A stretch of 64,000 bases of DNA from RCIO01 sp964629765 (GTDB lineage Bacteria; Pseudomonadota; Alphaproteobacteria; Rhizobiales; Rhizobiaceae), in assembly GCA_964629765.1 (NCBI GenBank), contig CAZVTK010000003.1:1-64000 (forward strand), written 5' to 3'. The first letter of the stretch is position 1; every line of letters starts with the position of its first letter. The notes beneath the pieces were generated by a model. That model had not been told where the DNA came from and made no database searches. It saw nothing but the letters and a program-made list of their open reading frames with translations. The position numbers were made by a program, and so were the translations under genes. Positions 36,423 through 45,234 of this stretch are shown here, in pieces.

Positions 36423-38015
36423 TCACGCGGTGGGTCGTGGCCCGGCTACGTGGCTCTCGGGAAGCCCGGCCTTGCGCAGCCCGCCGAGCCATAGTTCCAG
36501 CATCCAGCCATGCTGGAACCGGCTGCCGCGCGCCGAGGCGAGCGAATAGTCCGGCTGGCGCATGAGCAGCTCGCGGATCGCGTCGGCGGCTTCCGCGAGG
36601 TTGCCCATATGCGCCAGGGCCGCGGCGAGATAGCGCCGCGCGATATTGTGCTCCGGGACTTCCGAAATGATGCGGCGCGTTATCCGCACCGTCTGCTCGA
36701 AGCGGTGCGAGAAGAAGTTGGCGGTGGCAAGGCCGAGCAAGGGAAAATAGCCGCGCGGGTCGACGGGGCTGAGCCGCCGCGCCTCCTCGAATTGCTCGAT
36801 CGCCCGCTCGCTCTGCCCGGCATAGGTGTACACCCAGCCGCAATAGGAGCGGATCGCATGGGAGTTGGGATGCAGCGCGAGCGCGCGGGCGCACAGGTCG
36901 AGCGCCTGGTCGAACCCTCCCGCGAACATCGCATAGGCCCAAGCGGCGGTGGCCAGCGACGTCGGGTTCTCCGGGTCCGCCGCAACGGCGCGCCCTGCCA
37001 ATGCACAGGATTCCGCGAAGGCGGCGTCCCGGTCGGGCGTCCAGCCGTTGAGCGCCATGCGGCCTTCGCAATCGGCAAGCGCCGCCAGCGCGTCGGAGAA
37101 GCCGCCGTCGCGCTCCACCGCCTCGCGCAGGAGCGACTCTGCCGCAAGGAAGCCCGCGCGCGTATACGCGGAAGCCGGCGGCAGCGCCCGCAGATAGAGA
37201 TCGTATGCGCCCAGATCGCCGACCGGCTTGCGCCGTGCGCGCTCGATCTCGGCAAGCCGCACGTTCGGCTCGACGGCGGCCAGAACGCCGGCCGTGATGC
37301 GGCCGTGGAGCTGGAAGATGTCGCCGGGTAGTCCGTCGTGGCGACCGGCCCATAGCAGCCTGCCCGTCTCGGCCTCCACCAGCCGGCCCGAAAGGCGAAC
37401 CCGCCCGCCGTCTTTACGCACGGCGCCTTCGAGGATGTAGCGCACGCCGAGCTCGCGGCCCACGGCGCGCAGGTCGTGCGACCTGTCCCGGTAGACGAAG
37501 GACGAGCCCTTGGCGATGACAAAGAACCAGCGCACGCGGCTCAGCGCATCGATGAGCTCTTCGGCGACGCCGTCGGCGAAATAGTTTCCCGCGTCGGCCT
37601 CGCCCACGCCGACAAAGGGCAGCACGGCGATGGACGGGCGGTCTGCGCCCGGTTCGGAGCGGCCGTCCGGCTGGCCTGGCGCCGCCGCGGGTGACATCAG
37701 GCGGCCGTCCGGCCCGGCCTGCCAGTCGGCCAGCACGTAACCGCGCCCCGACGCGGTGCGCACCGTGGCGCGCAGGCGCGGCCCGAGGACCGCGCGGATA
37801 TCGGAGACGCAGCGCGCCAGCGACTCGTCGCTCACCGTCCTGCCGGGCCAGTTGTCCGCGATGAGCTCTTCCTTGGAAACGACCCGACCGGCATTGCGCG
37901 CCAAAGAGATCAGCACGCCGAGCGAGCGGCGGCGCAGCACGATTGCGCGCCCCCGGGCGTCGAGAAGCTCGCCGCGTCCCACATCGATCGCCGCAGGACT
38001 CGCATCGTCCGCCAT
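36423..38015 (-). CDS. Winged-helix transcriptional regulator with TolB-like and TPR domains (CadC/adenylate-cyclase-type architecture)
   Basis: A 530-residue cytoplasmic protein. Residues 1-97 form an OmpR/PhoB-type winged helix (LRRRSLGVLISLARNAGRVVSKEELI, then a C-terminal hairpin TVRTASGRGYVL). Residues 125-250 form a TolB-N-like domain (SIAVLPFVGVGEADAGNYFADGVAEELIDALSRV) of the type found in bacterial adenylate-cyclase-like and CadC-like proteins. Residues 280-500 hold several TPR-like repeats (ENPTSLATAAWAYAMFAGGFDQAL; RAIEQFEEARRLSPVDPRG). There is no cyclase domain and no membrane helix, so it is a DNA-binding TPR protein of unknown signal. It is divergent from the GNAT-DUF1194 pair, 155 bases away, and may control that pair (inference). 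Confidence 0.82.
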   Translation of the reverse strand: MADDASPAAIDVGRGELLDARGRAIVLRRRSLGVLISLARNAGRVVSKEELIADNWPGRTVSDESLARCVSDIRAVLGPRLRATVRTASGRGYVLADWQAGPDGRLMSPAAAPGQPDGRSEPGADRPSIAVLPFVGVGEADAGNYFADGVAEELIDALSRVRWFFVIAKGSSFVYRDRSHDLRAVGRELGVRYILEGAVRKDGGRVRLSGRLVEAETGRLLWAGRHDGLPGDIFQLHGRITAGVLAAVEPNVRLAEIERARRKPVGDLGAYDLYLRALPPASAYTRAGFLAAESLLREAVERDGGFSDALAALADCEGRMALNGWTPDRDAAFAESCALAGRAVAADPENPTSLATAAWAYAMFAGGFDQALDLCARALALHPNSHAIRSYCGWVYTYAGQSERAIEQFEEARRLSPVDPRGYFPLLGLATANFFSHRFEQTVRITRRIISEVPEHNIARRYLAAALAHMGNLAEAADAIRELLMRQPDYSLASARGSRFQHGWMLELWLGGLRKAGLPESHVAGPRPTA

Positions 38016-38170
38016 CCCGTCCAGCCTCGCCGTCCTTCAGCGCACACGAGCCGATTTGCCCCGCCGGGGCAAGGACCGCGATTTCAGGAATATTTCAAGA
38101 TCGTTTCCTGACTTAGCGCCGCCCCGCGGGCAATGCTCCGGCCGACCCGCAACGATGGGAGCGGCAGCAG

Positions 38171-38962
38171 ATGTCAGGGTTCTTCGGCACGGACCGCCAG
38201 CAGGAATTGCAGCGCAGGACCTGCCTGATGCGCGACCGGGTCGCGCAGACGCCGGGTCTCTACAATGCCGGCCGCTTCACGGGCATAGACGATCCCGCCC
38301 GGTTCCCGCCCGCTGTGCTCCACCGCATGCTGGCGCGCGACGGCCTCCTCGGCTTCAGGATGATCTCCCCGCCGCAGGCGGCGCTCATCTTCCCCCGGCT
38401 GGAAGCACGGGGATGCCGCATCGATCGCTGGGACATCTTCGTCGGCGAACCGGCCGGGGCCGGCGCGCGGGCGCAGGCGCTCGCAGGCATCCCCTTGCCG
38501 GACGGCATCTCGGTGCAGCCGGCGCCGGCCGATCCGGACGGGGCGGACACGCTCCGCGTCCAGCAATTCCTCGCCGGCAACGGGCTGGCCCCGTTTCCGG
38601 GAACGATGCTCGTGGCCGCGCCGCCCGAGGGCATTACGATCGTGCTCGCCGAAGGCGAACGCATCGCCGCCGCCGGGCACGCCTATTTCCCGCACAATGC
38701 GCATAGCCGGTTTCGCGGCCATGCCTGGATCGGACTGATCGCGGTCGACGAGCGATGGCGCGGCAAGGGGCTCGGCCGCCTGCTGAACGCCCGGCTCATA
38801 CGCGCGGCCTTCGATGAGCTGCACGCGCTCCACGTCTACGAGATGGTCGCGCCCTCCAACGCAGCATCGCGCCGCATGGTCGAGAGTTGCGGCCTGCGGC
38901 TCGATCCGGCGCTGCATAGCGGGGTGGCCGTGCCGTCCGCGGCGCCAAGGTTCACCCGCTGA
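38171..38962 (+). CDS. GNAT family N-acetyltransferase
   Basis: A 263-residue acetyltransferase. The GNAT fold is in the C-terminal half (about 120-255): TIVLAEGERIAAAGHAYFPHN, then the acetyl-CoA loop VDERWRGKGLGRLLNARLI, then VAPSNAASRRMVESCGLRLDP. The N-terminal half (TCLMRDRVAQTPGLYNAGRFTGI; RMISPPQAALIFPRLEARGC) is family-specific and possibly a degenerate second GNAT lobe. The ATG at 38171 starts MSGFFGTDRQQELQRR. Its stop overlaps the start of the next gene in a TGATG arrangement, so the two are translationally coupled. The acceptor is unknown. Confidence 0.85.
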   Translation: MSGFFGTDRQQELQRRTCLMRDRVAQTPGLYNAGRFTGIDDPARFPPAVLHRMLARDGLLGFRMISPPQAALIFPRLEARGCRIDRWDIFVGEPAGAGARAQALAGIPLPDGISVQPAPADPDGADTLRVQQFLAGNGLAPFPGTMLVAAPPEGITIVLAEGERIAAAGHAYFPHNAHSRFRGHAWIGLIAVDERWRGKGLGRLLNARLIRAAFDELHALHVYEMVAPSNAASRRMVESCGLRLDPALHSGVAVPSAAPRFTR

Positions 38963-39882
38963 TGAGAGAGCCCGCGATCTTGCGCATCCGGACCCTGACG
39001 GAGCGTTGCGTACCCGCGCTCCGTCGCCTCGGCCCCGGCAGAGTTCTGCCGGTGGCCGCTTTTTTCTGGCTGATGCCGTGGCTGACGGTCGCCGGTCCCG
39101 TCCCGCCGGCCGACGTCGACGCGGCGATCGTCTTCGCCGTCGACATGTCGTCCTCCATCGATCCCGCCCGCGCCGACCTCCAGCGTCTGGGGCATGCCGA
39201 AGCGCTGCGCTCGCCCGAAGTGGCGATTGCGATCGCCCGCGGCGCGACGGGCTGCATCGCCATCACCTATGTCGAGTGGTCGGTTCCCGGATGGCTGCGC
39301 ACGGTGTTGCCCTGGACGACGATCTGCGACGATGAGGGCCGCAGGTCCGCGGCCGACGAGATCGCCATGCACGGCGACACGGGACTGGAACGGCGTGGCC
39401 GCGGCGGCACCGCCATCTCCTACGCGCTGGAGGTCGGCGGCCTGCTGCTCGACCGCCTGCCGGTCCGCGCCGGCAGGAAGATCATGGATATCTCCGCCAA
39501 CGGCACCAACAATGACGGACTGCCGGTCGTGCGCGCGCGCGATCGCGTGTTGGCCAAAGGCTACACGATCAATGCAATCGTGCTCGACCGGACCGAGCCC
39601 GGCATTACCGAGGATCTGCCCGGCTATTTTCGGGACAGCGTGATCGGCGGTCCGGGCTCGTTCGTCATGGTGCCGGAGCGCCTCGGAGACTACGCCCTGG
39701 CGCTGAGGCGCAAGCTCGTCATGGAGATCAGCGGGGAAGCCGGACAGCCGGCAATCGGCCCGGCAATTGGCCCGGCAATCGGCAAGGAAGCCCGCGATGG
39801 GGGACGAGCCACGGAGGTCGCGTCTCTTGATATGATGACGCGCATGGCCGGATCGAGCCCGTTCAACTGCGCTGCGCCGTGA
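38962..39882 (+). CDS. DUF1194 (von Willebrand A-like) exported protein
   Basis: A 306-residue protein with an N-terminal hydrophobic signal (residues about 25-45, LPVAAFFWLMPWLTVAGPVPPADV). It is followed by a vWA-like metal-site motif DMSSSID (DxSxS) in AAIVFAVDMSSSIDPARADLQ. Conserved segments include GCIAITYVEWS, GGTAISYALEVGGLLLDRLP and ISANGTNNDGLPVVRARD, the family hallmark. The C-terminus is unusual: three copies of the AIGP unit (AIGPAIGPAIG) are encoded by a 12-base tandem repeat. It is translationally coupled to the GNAT gene and overlaps the helicase gene tail-to-tail by 20 bases. DUF1194 function is not established. Confidence 0.82.
   Translation: MREPAILRIRTLTERCVPALRRLGPGRVLPVAAFFWLMPWLTVAGPVPPADVDAAIVFAVDMSSSIDPARADLQRLGHAEALRSPEVAIAIARGATGCIAITYVEWSVPGWLRTVLPWTTICDDEGRRSAADEIAMHGDTGLERRGRGGTAISYALEVGGLLLDRLPVRAGRKIMDISANGTNNDGLPVVRARDRVLAKGYTINAIVLDRTEPGITEDLPGYFRDSVIGGPGSFVMVPERLGDYALALRRKLVMEISGEAGQPAIGPAIGPAIGKEARDGGRATEVASLDMMTRMAGSSPFNCAAP
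39748..39783 (+). repeat. Three-copy 12-bp tandem repeat in the DUF1194 gene
   Basis: Three consecutive copies of CCGGCAATCGGC (the middle copy has T for C) encode AIGP units near the C-terminus of the DUF1194 protein. The unit is a multiple of three, so copy-number change would lengthen or shorten the protein without a frameshift. Confidence 0.85.
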
Positions 39883-42868
39883 AGACGAATTCGGGCAGCA
39901 CGACCTCCCATTCGTTGCGCCTGAGCCTGTCGTGGTAGTCCTCGGCGTTGTCGGCCTTGCGTCGGCGGATCACTGCGCGGACCTCGCCGCGAAGGAATGT
40001 CATGCCGGGAGGCGGCCGGTAGTTGCCGGCCATTGCGCCGACGGCGACGCCTCGCGGGTTCCTGACGAGCCAGCGCCCCTCCCGCACCACGAGGTCCAGC
40101 GGATCGCCGGCCTTGAGGGATGCGATCGCGGACAGTGTAGGGTTTTTCGCGCCCAGCCGCCCGGCATAGGAAAGATCGACCATGCCGGGATCGGCCTGTT
40201 CGTGGTAAAGGGCGCAATCCGCCACGGCCGCCTCGTCCGGCACGATCCGGCGCTCCAGCAGGCCGGCGCGCGCCTCGCCGTTCAGGATTGGGTGATCGGC
40301 CTCCATCGCGGTGACGGCGAGGCTTTCCCGGGCGCGGGTCGCTGCGACGTAGAAGAGGCGGCGCGAGGCATCAGCGTCTTCCCCGCGCGACAGGCGCTCC
40401 CAGCCGCCGTCGAGTATGACGACATGGTCGAATTCCAGCCCCTTGGCGCGATGGGCGGTCAGGAGAAGCAGGCCGCGCTGGGCCTGCCTTGCCTCGCGGG
40501 ACCAGTCGGCGAGCCATTCGATGAGGCTCTCGGCCGGCGCGGCCTTGCCGGAAAGCTCACGCTCCAGGGCCCCGATGCCCTCGGCCAGCAGTCGTTGCCA
40601 GCGGTTGTCGGGCCGGCCGGCGACGAAGGCGAGCAGTTCCTCGGCGGTCAGCATCCGGCCGCGATGGCTGCGCAGGAAGGCGACGATTTGCTGGAACTCG
40701 CGCAGCCGCCATAGGCCGAGCTCGCCCTCGTTCGCCAGTTCGACAGGGATGCCGCGGGCCTCGCAATAGCTGCGCACCGGGCGCAGGAAGCGCCATTCCC
40801 GCGCGATGATCGCGGCCCGCGACCACGACCAGCCGGGCACGAGCGCGGAGAGCCGCATGAGCTCGTCCACGGCGGCGATCGTCTGGAGGTTGTCGTCCTT
40901 CGCCACGCGAAGAAGCTGAACGCGGCCCCGCGCCACCGGGTCGAGCGCCTCCAGCCGGCTGCCCGCCGGTGCTTTCAGCCGCCGGCGGTCCACGGCGATG
41001 TCGTGCCCGGCCTTCATGCGCTGGACGGCGGGCGCGATGATGCGGTTCGCCGCCTCGACGATGTTGCGGGTCGAGCGGTAGTTCTCGGTCAGGAAGGCCG
41101 GGCGGGCGGAATAGTCGGCCTCGAAGCGCCGGATGAACTCCACCGAGGCGCCCTTGAAGGCATAGATGTTCTGGTCGTCGTCACCCACTGCGAAAAGGCT
41201 GAGGCGCAGGTCGGGATCGTCCAGCGAACGGCCGGCGACGGCGGCGATCAGCGCATATTCCTCGCGGCCGATGTCCTGGTACTCGTCGACGAGTATCCAG
41301 CGATAGCCCTCGATCAGCGTCTCGCGCATCGCCTCGGCCTCGACCTTGGACAGCCCGTCGCCCCGCAGCAGGGCGGCTGCGTCGGCGACGATGCGGTCGA
41401 AATCGCGCGTTTCGTCGGTGTCGAGCCGGCCGGCGAAGCTGGCGCCGACCAGCCGCATCGCCAGCGCATGGCAGGTCGAGACGGTGACGCCCGCCGCATC
41501 ATCGCCGATCAGGGCCTTCAGCCGCTCGCGGATCTCGACGGCCGCGTGGCGGTTGTAGGTCAGGACGAGGATGCCGCGCGGATCCTCGCGCCGGACGCGG
41601 ACCAGGAAGGCGATCCGGTGCACCAGCACCCGTGTCTTGCCCGAGCCCGGCCCGGCCAGCACCAGCACGTTGACCCGCTCGCGGTCGTCCGAGACGATTT
41701 TTGCCTGCGTCGGGTTGCCGAGATCGTCGACGATCGCCCTCCAGGAAGCCGATGTGGTCTGGCGCCGCAGTTCCGGCCCCCGGCCCGGCAGCCAGCGCCT
41801 CAGGAAAGCCTCGCGGTCGAGCCTGAAATAGTCCTGCGACAGGCGCTCGGCCTCACCGATCGATTTGAGGCCGCGATCCGCATAGGCCGCCATGATGTGG
41901 GTCTGGACGGTCTGCTCGGCATAGTGCTCCTCGAGCGGCAGGAAATCGCTCTGCGTGAACTGCCGGCTGCCGGTCGCGAGACGCACCGTGATGGCGGAGC
42001 GGAAGATGGTCAGCCCGCGGCCCAGCGTGGCGACGCCCTGCTCGTGGAGCCACAGCAGCGCCCGGTCGAGAAGCTTCGTCAGGTCGTTGACCGAGCTCGT
42101 CAGCAGCGCGTCGCCGGCCAGCGCGGCATGAAGCTTGCCCAGCGTCGTCTCGACCTGAATGTCCTTGCCGCGCGTCCCTTTCGGAACCAGCTCCTCCAGA
42201 TGGTGCAGGAGAAGCTCGGCCGCGCCGCGCCGAAGCTCGGCGGTGCGCGCCAGTATGTCCCATGGGCGCTGGAGTCGGATGAAGCATGTGTTGCGGCCCG
42301 CCTTGCGCATGTGGAGATTGCCGCGCCCGCCGGCTTCGTCGCGCCCGTCCTGCGCGAGGCTGCGCAGATGGCGCTCGATCAGGTCGGGACGGACTTGGTC
42401 GTGCCCCTGGTCCCGAAGCGCCTGGCAGGTCGCGGCGAGATGGAGCGGCAGGGCTTCGTCGTTTCCGGCATCGGGCGCTGCCTCCCGCAGCGCCGCGATG
42501 AGGTCGGCTTCAAGGCGAGCGGCAGCCTGGAAGCGCTGCGCCGAGGAGCCCTCCACGCCGACATGCACGAAGATCGTGATCGCCGTGTCGTCATTGGCGA
42601 TGCCCAGGGCTTCGAGGTCGGCCAGCGCCTTGCGCAAGCCCGCGCCGACAAGGCCGCTGGCGCCGGAAAGCTCGTCGGTCGTCACGCCCGAATCGCGCGG
42701 CGCGGTCATCATGTGCTGCACGAGGCTCAGGAGCTGCCTGCGCCTCGCCTCGGTGATCGCGGCCCTGCCGAGGATCGCGGCAGCCTCTTCCACGGTGCGC
42801 ACGCGCAGCGACGACGGGAAGATCTGGACCCGGTTCTCTTCGCGCGAGGCCAGCGCCGCTTCCTCCAG
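39863..42868 (-). CDS. UvrD/Rep-type superfamily 1 helicase (3' part of a split RecQ-UvrD gene)
   Basis: This is the SF1 helicase half, in the same frame as the RecQ half and separated from it only by a TGA at 42869-42871. Reading on from that TGA gives LEEAALASREENRVQIFPSSLRV, then the helicase. Motifs: Q/Walker A LVLAGPGSGKTRVLVHRI, Walker B ILVDEYQDIGREEYAL, GDDDQNIYAFKGAS, ENYRSTRNIVEAAN, LTAHRAKGLEFDHVVILDG and RLFYVAATRARESLAV. The 300 or so residues before Walker A are helical and correspond to the RecQ/UvrD linker. If translated separately, the first good start is GTG/ATG near 42802 (979 residues). I infer the original product was one polypeptide of about 1,740 residues. Confidence 0.85.
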   Translation of the reverse strand: MEEAALASREENRVQIFPSSLRVRTVEEAAAILGRAAITEARRRQLLSLVQHMMTAPRDSGVTTDELSGASGLVGAGLRKALADLEALGIANDDTAITIFVHVGVEGSSAQRFQAAARLEADLIAALREAAPDAGNDEALPLHLAATCQALRDQGHDQVRPDLIERHLRSLAQDGRDEAGGRGNLHMRKAGRNTCFIRLQRPWDILARTAELRRGAAELLLHHLEELVPKGTRGKDIQVETTLGKLHAALAGDALLTSSVNDLTKLLDRALLWLHEQGVATLGRGLTIFRSAITVRLATGSRQFTQSDFLPLEEHYAEQTVQTHIMAAYADRGLKSIGEAERLSQDYFRLDREAFLRRWLPGRGPELRRQTTSASWRAIVDDLGNPTQAKIVSDDRERVNVLVLAGPGSGKTRVLVHRIAFLVRVRREDPRGILVLTYNRHAAVEIRERLKALIGDDAAGVTVSTCHALAMRLVGASFAGRLDTDETRDFDRIVADAAALLRGDGLSKVEAEAMRETLIEGYRWILVDEYQDIGREEYALIAAVAGRSLDDPDLRLSLFAVGDDDQNIYAFKGASVEFIRRFEADYSARPAFLTENYRSTRNIVEAANRIIAPAVQRMKAGHDIAVDRRRLKAPAGSRLEALDPVARGRVQLLRVAKDDNLQTIAAVDELMRLSALVPGWSWSRAAIIAREWRFLRPVRSYCEARGIPVELANEGELGLWRLREFQQIVAFLRSHRGRMLTAEELLAFVAGRPDNRWQRLLAEGIGALERELSGKAAPAESLIEWLADWSREARQAQRGLLLLTAHRAKGLEFDHVVILDGGWERLSRGEDADASRRLFYVAATRARESLAVTAMEADHPILNGEARAGLLERRIVPDEAAVADCALYHEQADPGMVDLSYAGRLGAKNPTLSAIASLKAGDPLDLVVREGRWLVRNPRGVAVGAMAGNYRPPPGMTFLRGEVRAVIRRRKADNAEDYHDRLRRNEWEVVLPEFVFTAQRS

Positions 42869-45088
42869 TCAGGCGACGGCGGTCTTGACCCGCGTGTCGT
42901 CGGTGGCGCTGTCGCGCTCGAACGCGCGGTCGCGCTCCTCCCGTACGATCTCGCCCGGCGTCGCCACCACCTCGCCATTGCGCCGCGTGCGGCCGTCGAG
43001 ACGGCGCAGCGCCTTGAGGATGGCGCCGATTTCGTGACGCGCCAGCCGCGAGCGGGCCGACAGGTTGAACTGCCGCTCCACGTCCTCGCTGTTGAACAGG
43101 AGGACGCATCGTGCCGGTGCGCGGTCGCGGCCGGCGCGGCCCGCCTCCTGAAGGTAGTTTTCGAGCGATCCCGGAATGTCGCCGTGGACGACCAGCCTGA
43201 TGTCGGGCTTGTCGATGCCCATGCCGAAGGCGTTGGTCGCGGCGATGATGCGAAGGTCGCCCGCCTGGAAGCGCTCCTGCACGTCGCGTTTTTGTCCGGG
43301 CGGCAGGCCGGCATGGAAGAAGTCGGCCGACAGGCCCTGCGCTTGCAGGAAGCCGGCGACGTCCTCGGTCTTCTTGCGCGTCGCGCAATAGACGATGGCG
43401 CCGGACGCTCCCTCCGGCGGCAGAGCGCGCTCGATCGTGTCGAGGATGTCTGCGAGCTTGGTGCTGCGGCTGGTGGGCAGAACCTCGAAGGCGAGGTTGG
43501 TGCGCACCGCGCCTCCGTCGAGCAGAAGCAGGTCGACCTCCAGCCTCGACCTGAAATGCTCCCTGATGTCGCCGATGACCTCCGGCTTCGCCGTGGCGGT
43601 GAGGCAGATCACCGGGGCCGGCGCCTCGTCGCCGGAGAATTCGTGGATGAAGCGGGAGACGTAGCGATAGTCCGGCCGGAAGTCGTGGCCCCATTTGGAG
43701 ATGCAGTGCGCCTCGTCCAGCACCCAGTAGCCGATCTCGCGCTGCTTCAGCACCGAGCGCACCGAGGGGTTGCGAAGCTGCTCGGGCGAGATGAGCAGGA
43801 TCGCCGCGTCGCCCATGCGCACTCTGTCCAGCGCGGCGTGGCGCTCGGGCATGGACAGCAGGCCGTTGACGGTGACGCAGGCCGATATGCCCTGCCGGGC
43901 GAGACCCTGGACCTGGTCGGCCATCAGCGCGACCAGCGGCGATATGACGACGGTGAGCGCGCCGGTCTTGTCGAAGCTGGTGAGCGCGGGAAGCTGGTAG
44001 CAGACCGACTTGCCCGTCCCGGTCGGCAGGATGCCGAGCACGCTCCGGCCGGCCATGGCCTCGGCGACGATCCGCTCCTGCAAGGGTTTGCCCGTCTCGT
44101 CGGCCGGTTCGGCGCGGAAGGCGGAAAAGCCGAACCAGTTGGAAAGCGCCTTCCCCGGATCGTTCTTCTCGCGGCACCAGGCGCATCCGGGCCGGTCGCA
44201 TGCATTGTCGCGCAGATGCCTGACGATCGTTGCCGCCTCGCGGAACTGGGCGCGCACCCAGGGCGGCATGACCGAATCGCCGCCCGCCACCGAAATCCAC
44301 GACAGCGCATAGGCCAGCGGCCAGCCGAGCAGCGGCGAGGACAGGCGCGCCAGCGTCTCATCGACCCGTTGCGCGCAGGCCCGGCCGGCGAGCATGGCGC
44401 GGATCGCCGCCTCGGTTGCGGCGGGGCCGGGCCGCGGCGCGCCGCGGACTTGCGAGAAGACCGCGTCGAACCCGTCGCTGTCGGGAGCGCAGGTCGTCAG
44501 GAAATGATAGGCCAGGACGGCGTCGGGGGCATCGCGCGCGAGTTGGCCGAAGGCGTCGAGCTGGTTGCCGAGCACCTCGAACACCAGCCGCGCGTCGAGT
44601 TCGGGATCGTTGACATGGCCGGCCTGGAGCCGGCCGTCGTGATGGTGCTTGACGAGGCGATGGTAGGGATTGCGCGGGAAGGCGAGCGGGTTGAGCCACA
44701 GCGTGTCGATCGGCCGGCGCCCGAGCGCCGCCAGCCGCGGCCGCACTGCTGCCAGATGCGGCAGGTCGAAGCGGATGATGTTGTGGCCGATGAGGAGGTC
44801 GGCGCTTGCGGCGAACGCCTCCAGGCGGTCCAGCGCCTCCTCCAGCCCGCCCTGCCGGAAGACGATTTTGTCCCCGCCCTCGCTCCGCACTGCGGCAAAA
44901 GCGAATATGCGCGACGTGCGGGGATCGACTTCAAGGTCGATGGCGACGCAACGCGAGAGCAGGTCGCGGGCGGATGTCAGCACGGACGGCGTCCATAGCC
45001 GGATCGCGGGATTGGGTATCGTTGGCTTCGCCGCATGGGTTCGTAATAGCCACATGCCGCCCGGGAGGCCAGACGACGTGGCAGCCAT
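42869..45088 (-). CDS. RecQ-family helicase with N-terminal DnaQ-like exonuclease domain (5' part of a split RecQ-UvrD gene)
   Basis: Up to 739 residues. The N-terminal domain has DEDD-exonuclease-like motifs: CVAIDLEVDPRTSRIFAF (D-x-E) and LLIGHNIIRFDLPHL (N-x3-F-D). The RecQ core has Walker A ILPTGTGKSVCYQLPAL, the DEAH box with RecQ aromatic loop LDEAHCISKWGHDFRPDY, LTATAKPEV, YCATRKKTEDVA and GMGIDKPDIRLVVHGDIPGSLENYLQEAGRAGRD. It ends KTAVA followed by TGA, where the continuing frame (LEEAALASREENRV) and the family pattern suggest a lost tryptophan (TGG to TGA). The start is unclear: ATG 45088, ATG 45055 and GTG 44983 are all possible, and the exonuclease domain begins just after the last. 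A zinc/RQC region is not obvious. Confidence 0.85.
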   Translation of the reverse strand: MAATSSGLPGGMWLLRTHAAKPTIPNPAIRLWTPSVLTSARDLLSRCVAIDLEVDPRTSRIFAFAAVRSEGGDKIVFRQGGLEEALDRLEAFAASADLLIGHNIIRFDLPHLAAVRPRLAALGRRPIDTLWLNPLAFPRNPYHRLVKHHHDGRLQAGHVNDPELDARLVFEVLGNQLDAFGQLARDAPDAVLAYHFLTTCAPDSDGFDAVFSQVRGAPRPGPAATEAAIRAMLAGRACAQRVDETLARLSSPLLGWPLAYALSWISVAGGDSVMPPWVRAQFREAATIVRHLRDNACDRPGCAWCREKNDPGKALSNWFGFSAFRAEPADETGKPLQERIVAEAMAGRSVLGILPTGTGKSVCYQLPALTSFDKTGALTVVISPLVALMADQVQGLARQGISACVTVNGLLSMPERHAALDRVRMGDAAILLISPEQLRNPSVRSVLKQREIGYWVLDEAHCISKWGHDFRPDYRYVSRFIHEFSGDEAPAPVICLTATAKPEVIGDIREHFRSRLEVDLLLLDGGAVRTNLAFEVLPTSRSTKLADILDTIERALPPEGASGAIVYCATRKKTEDVAGFLQAQGLSADFFHAGLPPGQKRDVQERFQAGDLRIIAATNAFGMGIDKPDIRLVVHGDIPGSLENYLQEAGRAGRDRAPARCVLLFNSEDVERQFNLSARSRLARHEIGAILKALRRLDGRTRRNGEVVATPGEIVREERDRAFERDSATDDTRVKTAVA

Positions 45089-45234
45089 GGCTCATGAGTG
45101 CCCGACAGGCGGCTGGCAGGATCGACCGGGTGTCTGGTTGCCGCGAGGTCGCGCGCCTCGTTGCGGGTAGGCACTGCGATGCAGATTTTGGAGGAGCGGA
45201 AAAGTTCGAGCGGCGACGGCTCGCTGGTCCATAC

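Noticed and set aside
41003..44998. A 1,331-codon open frame on the + strand opposite the RecQ/UvrD genes
   Set aside because: No recognisable domain or ribosome-binding site; the opposite strand has complete helicase motifs, so this is a shadow frame. It does run across the TGA site, which fits that the two helicase parts are one continuous coding region.
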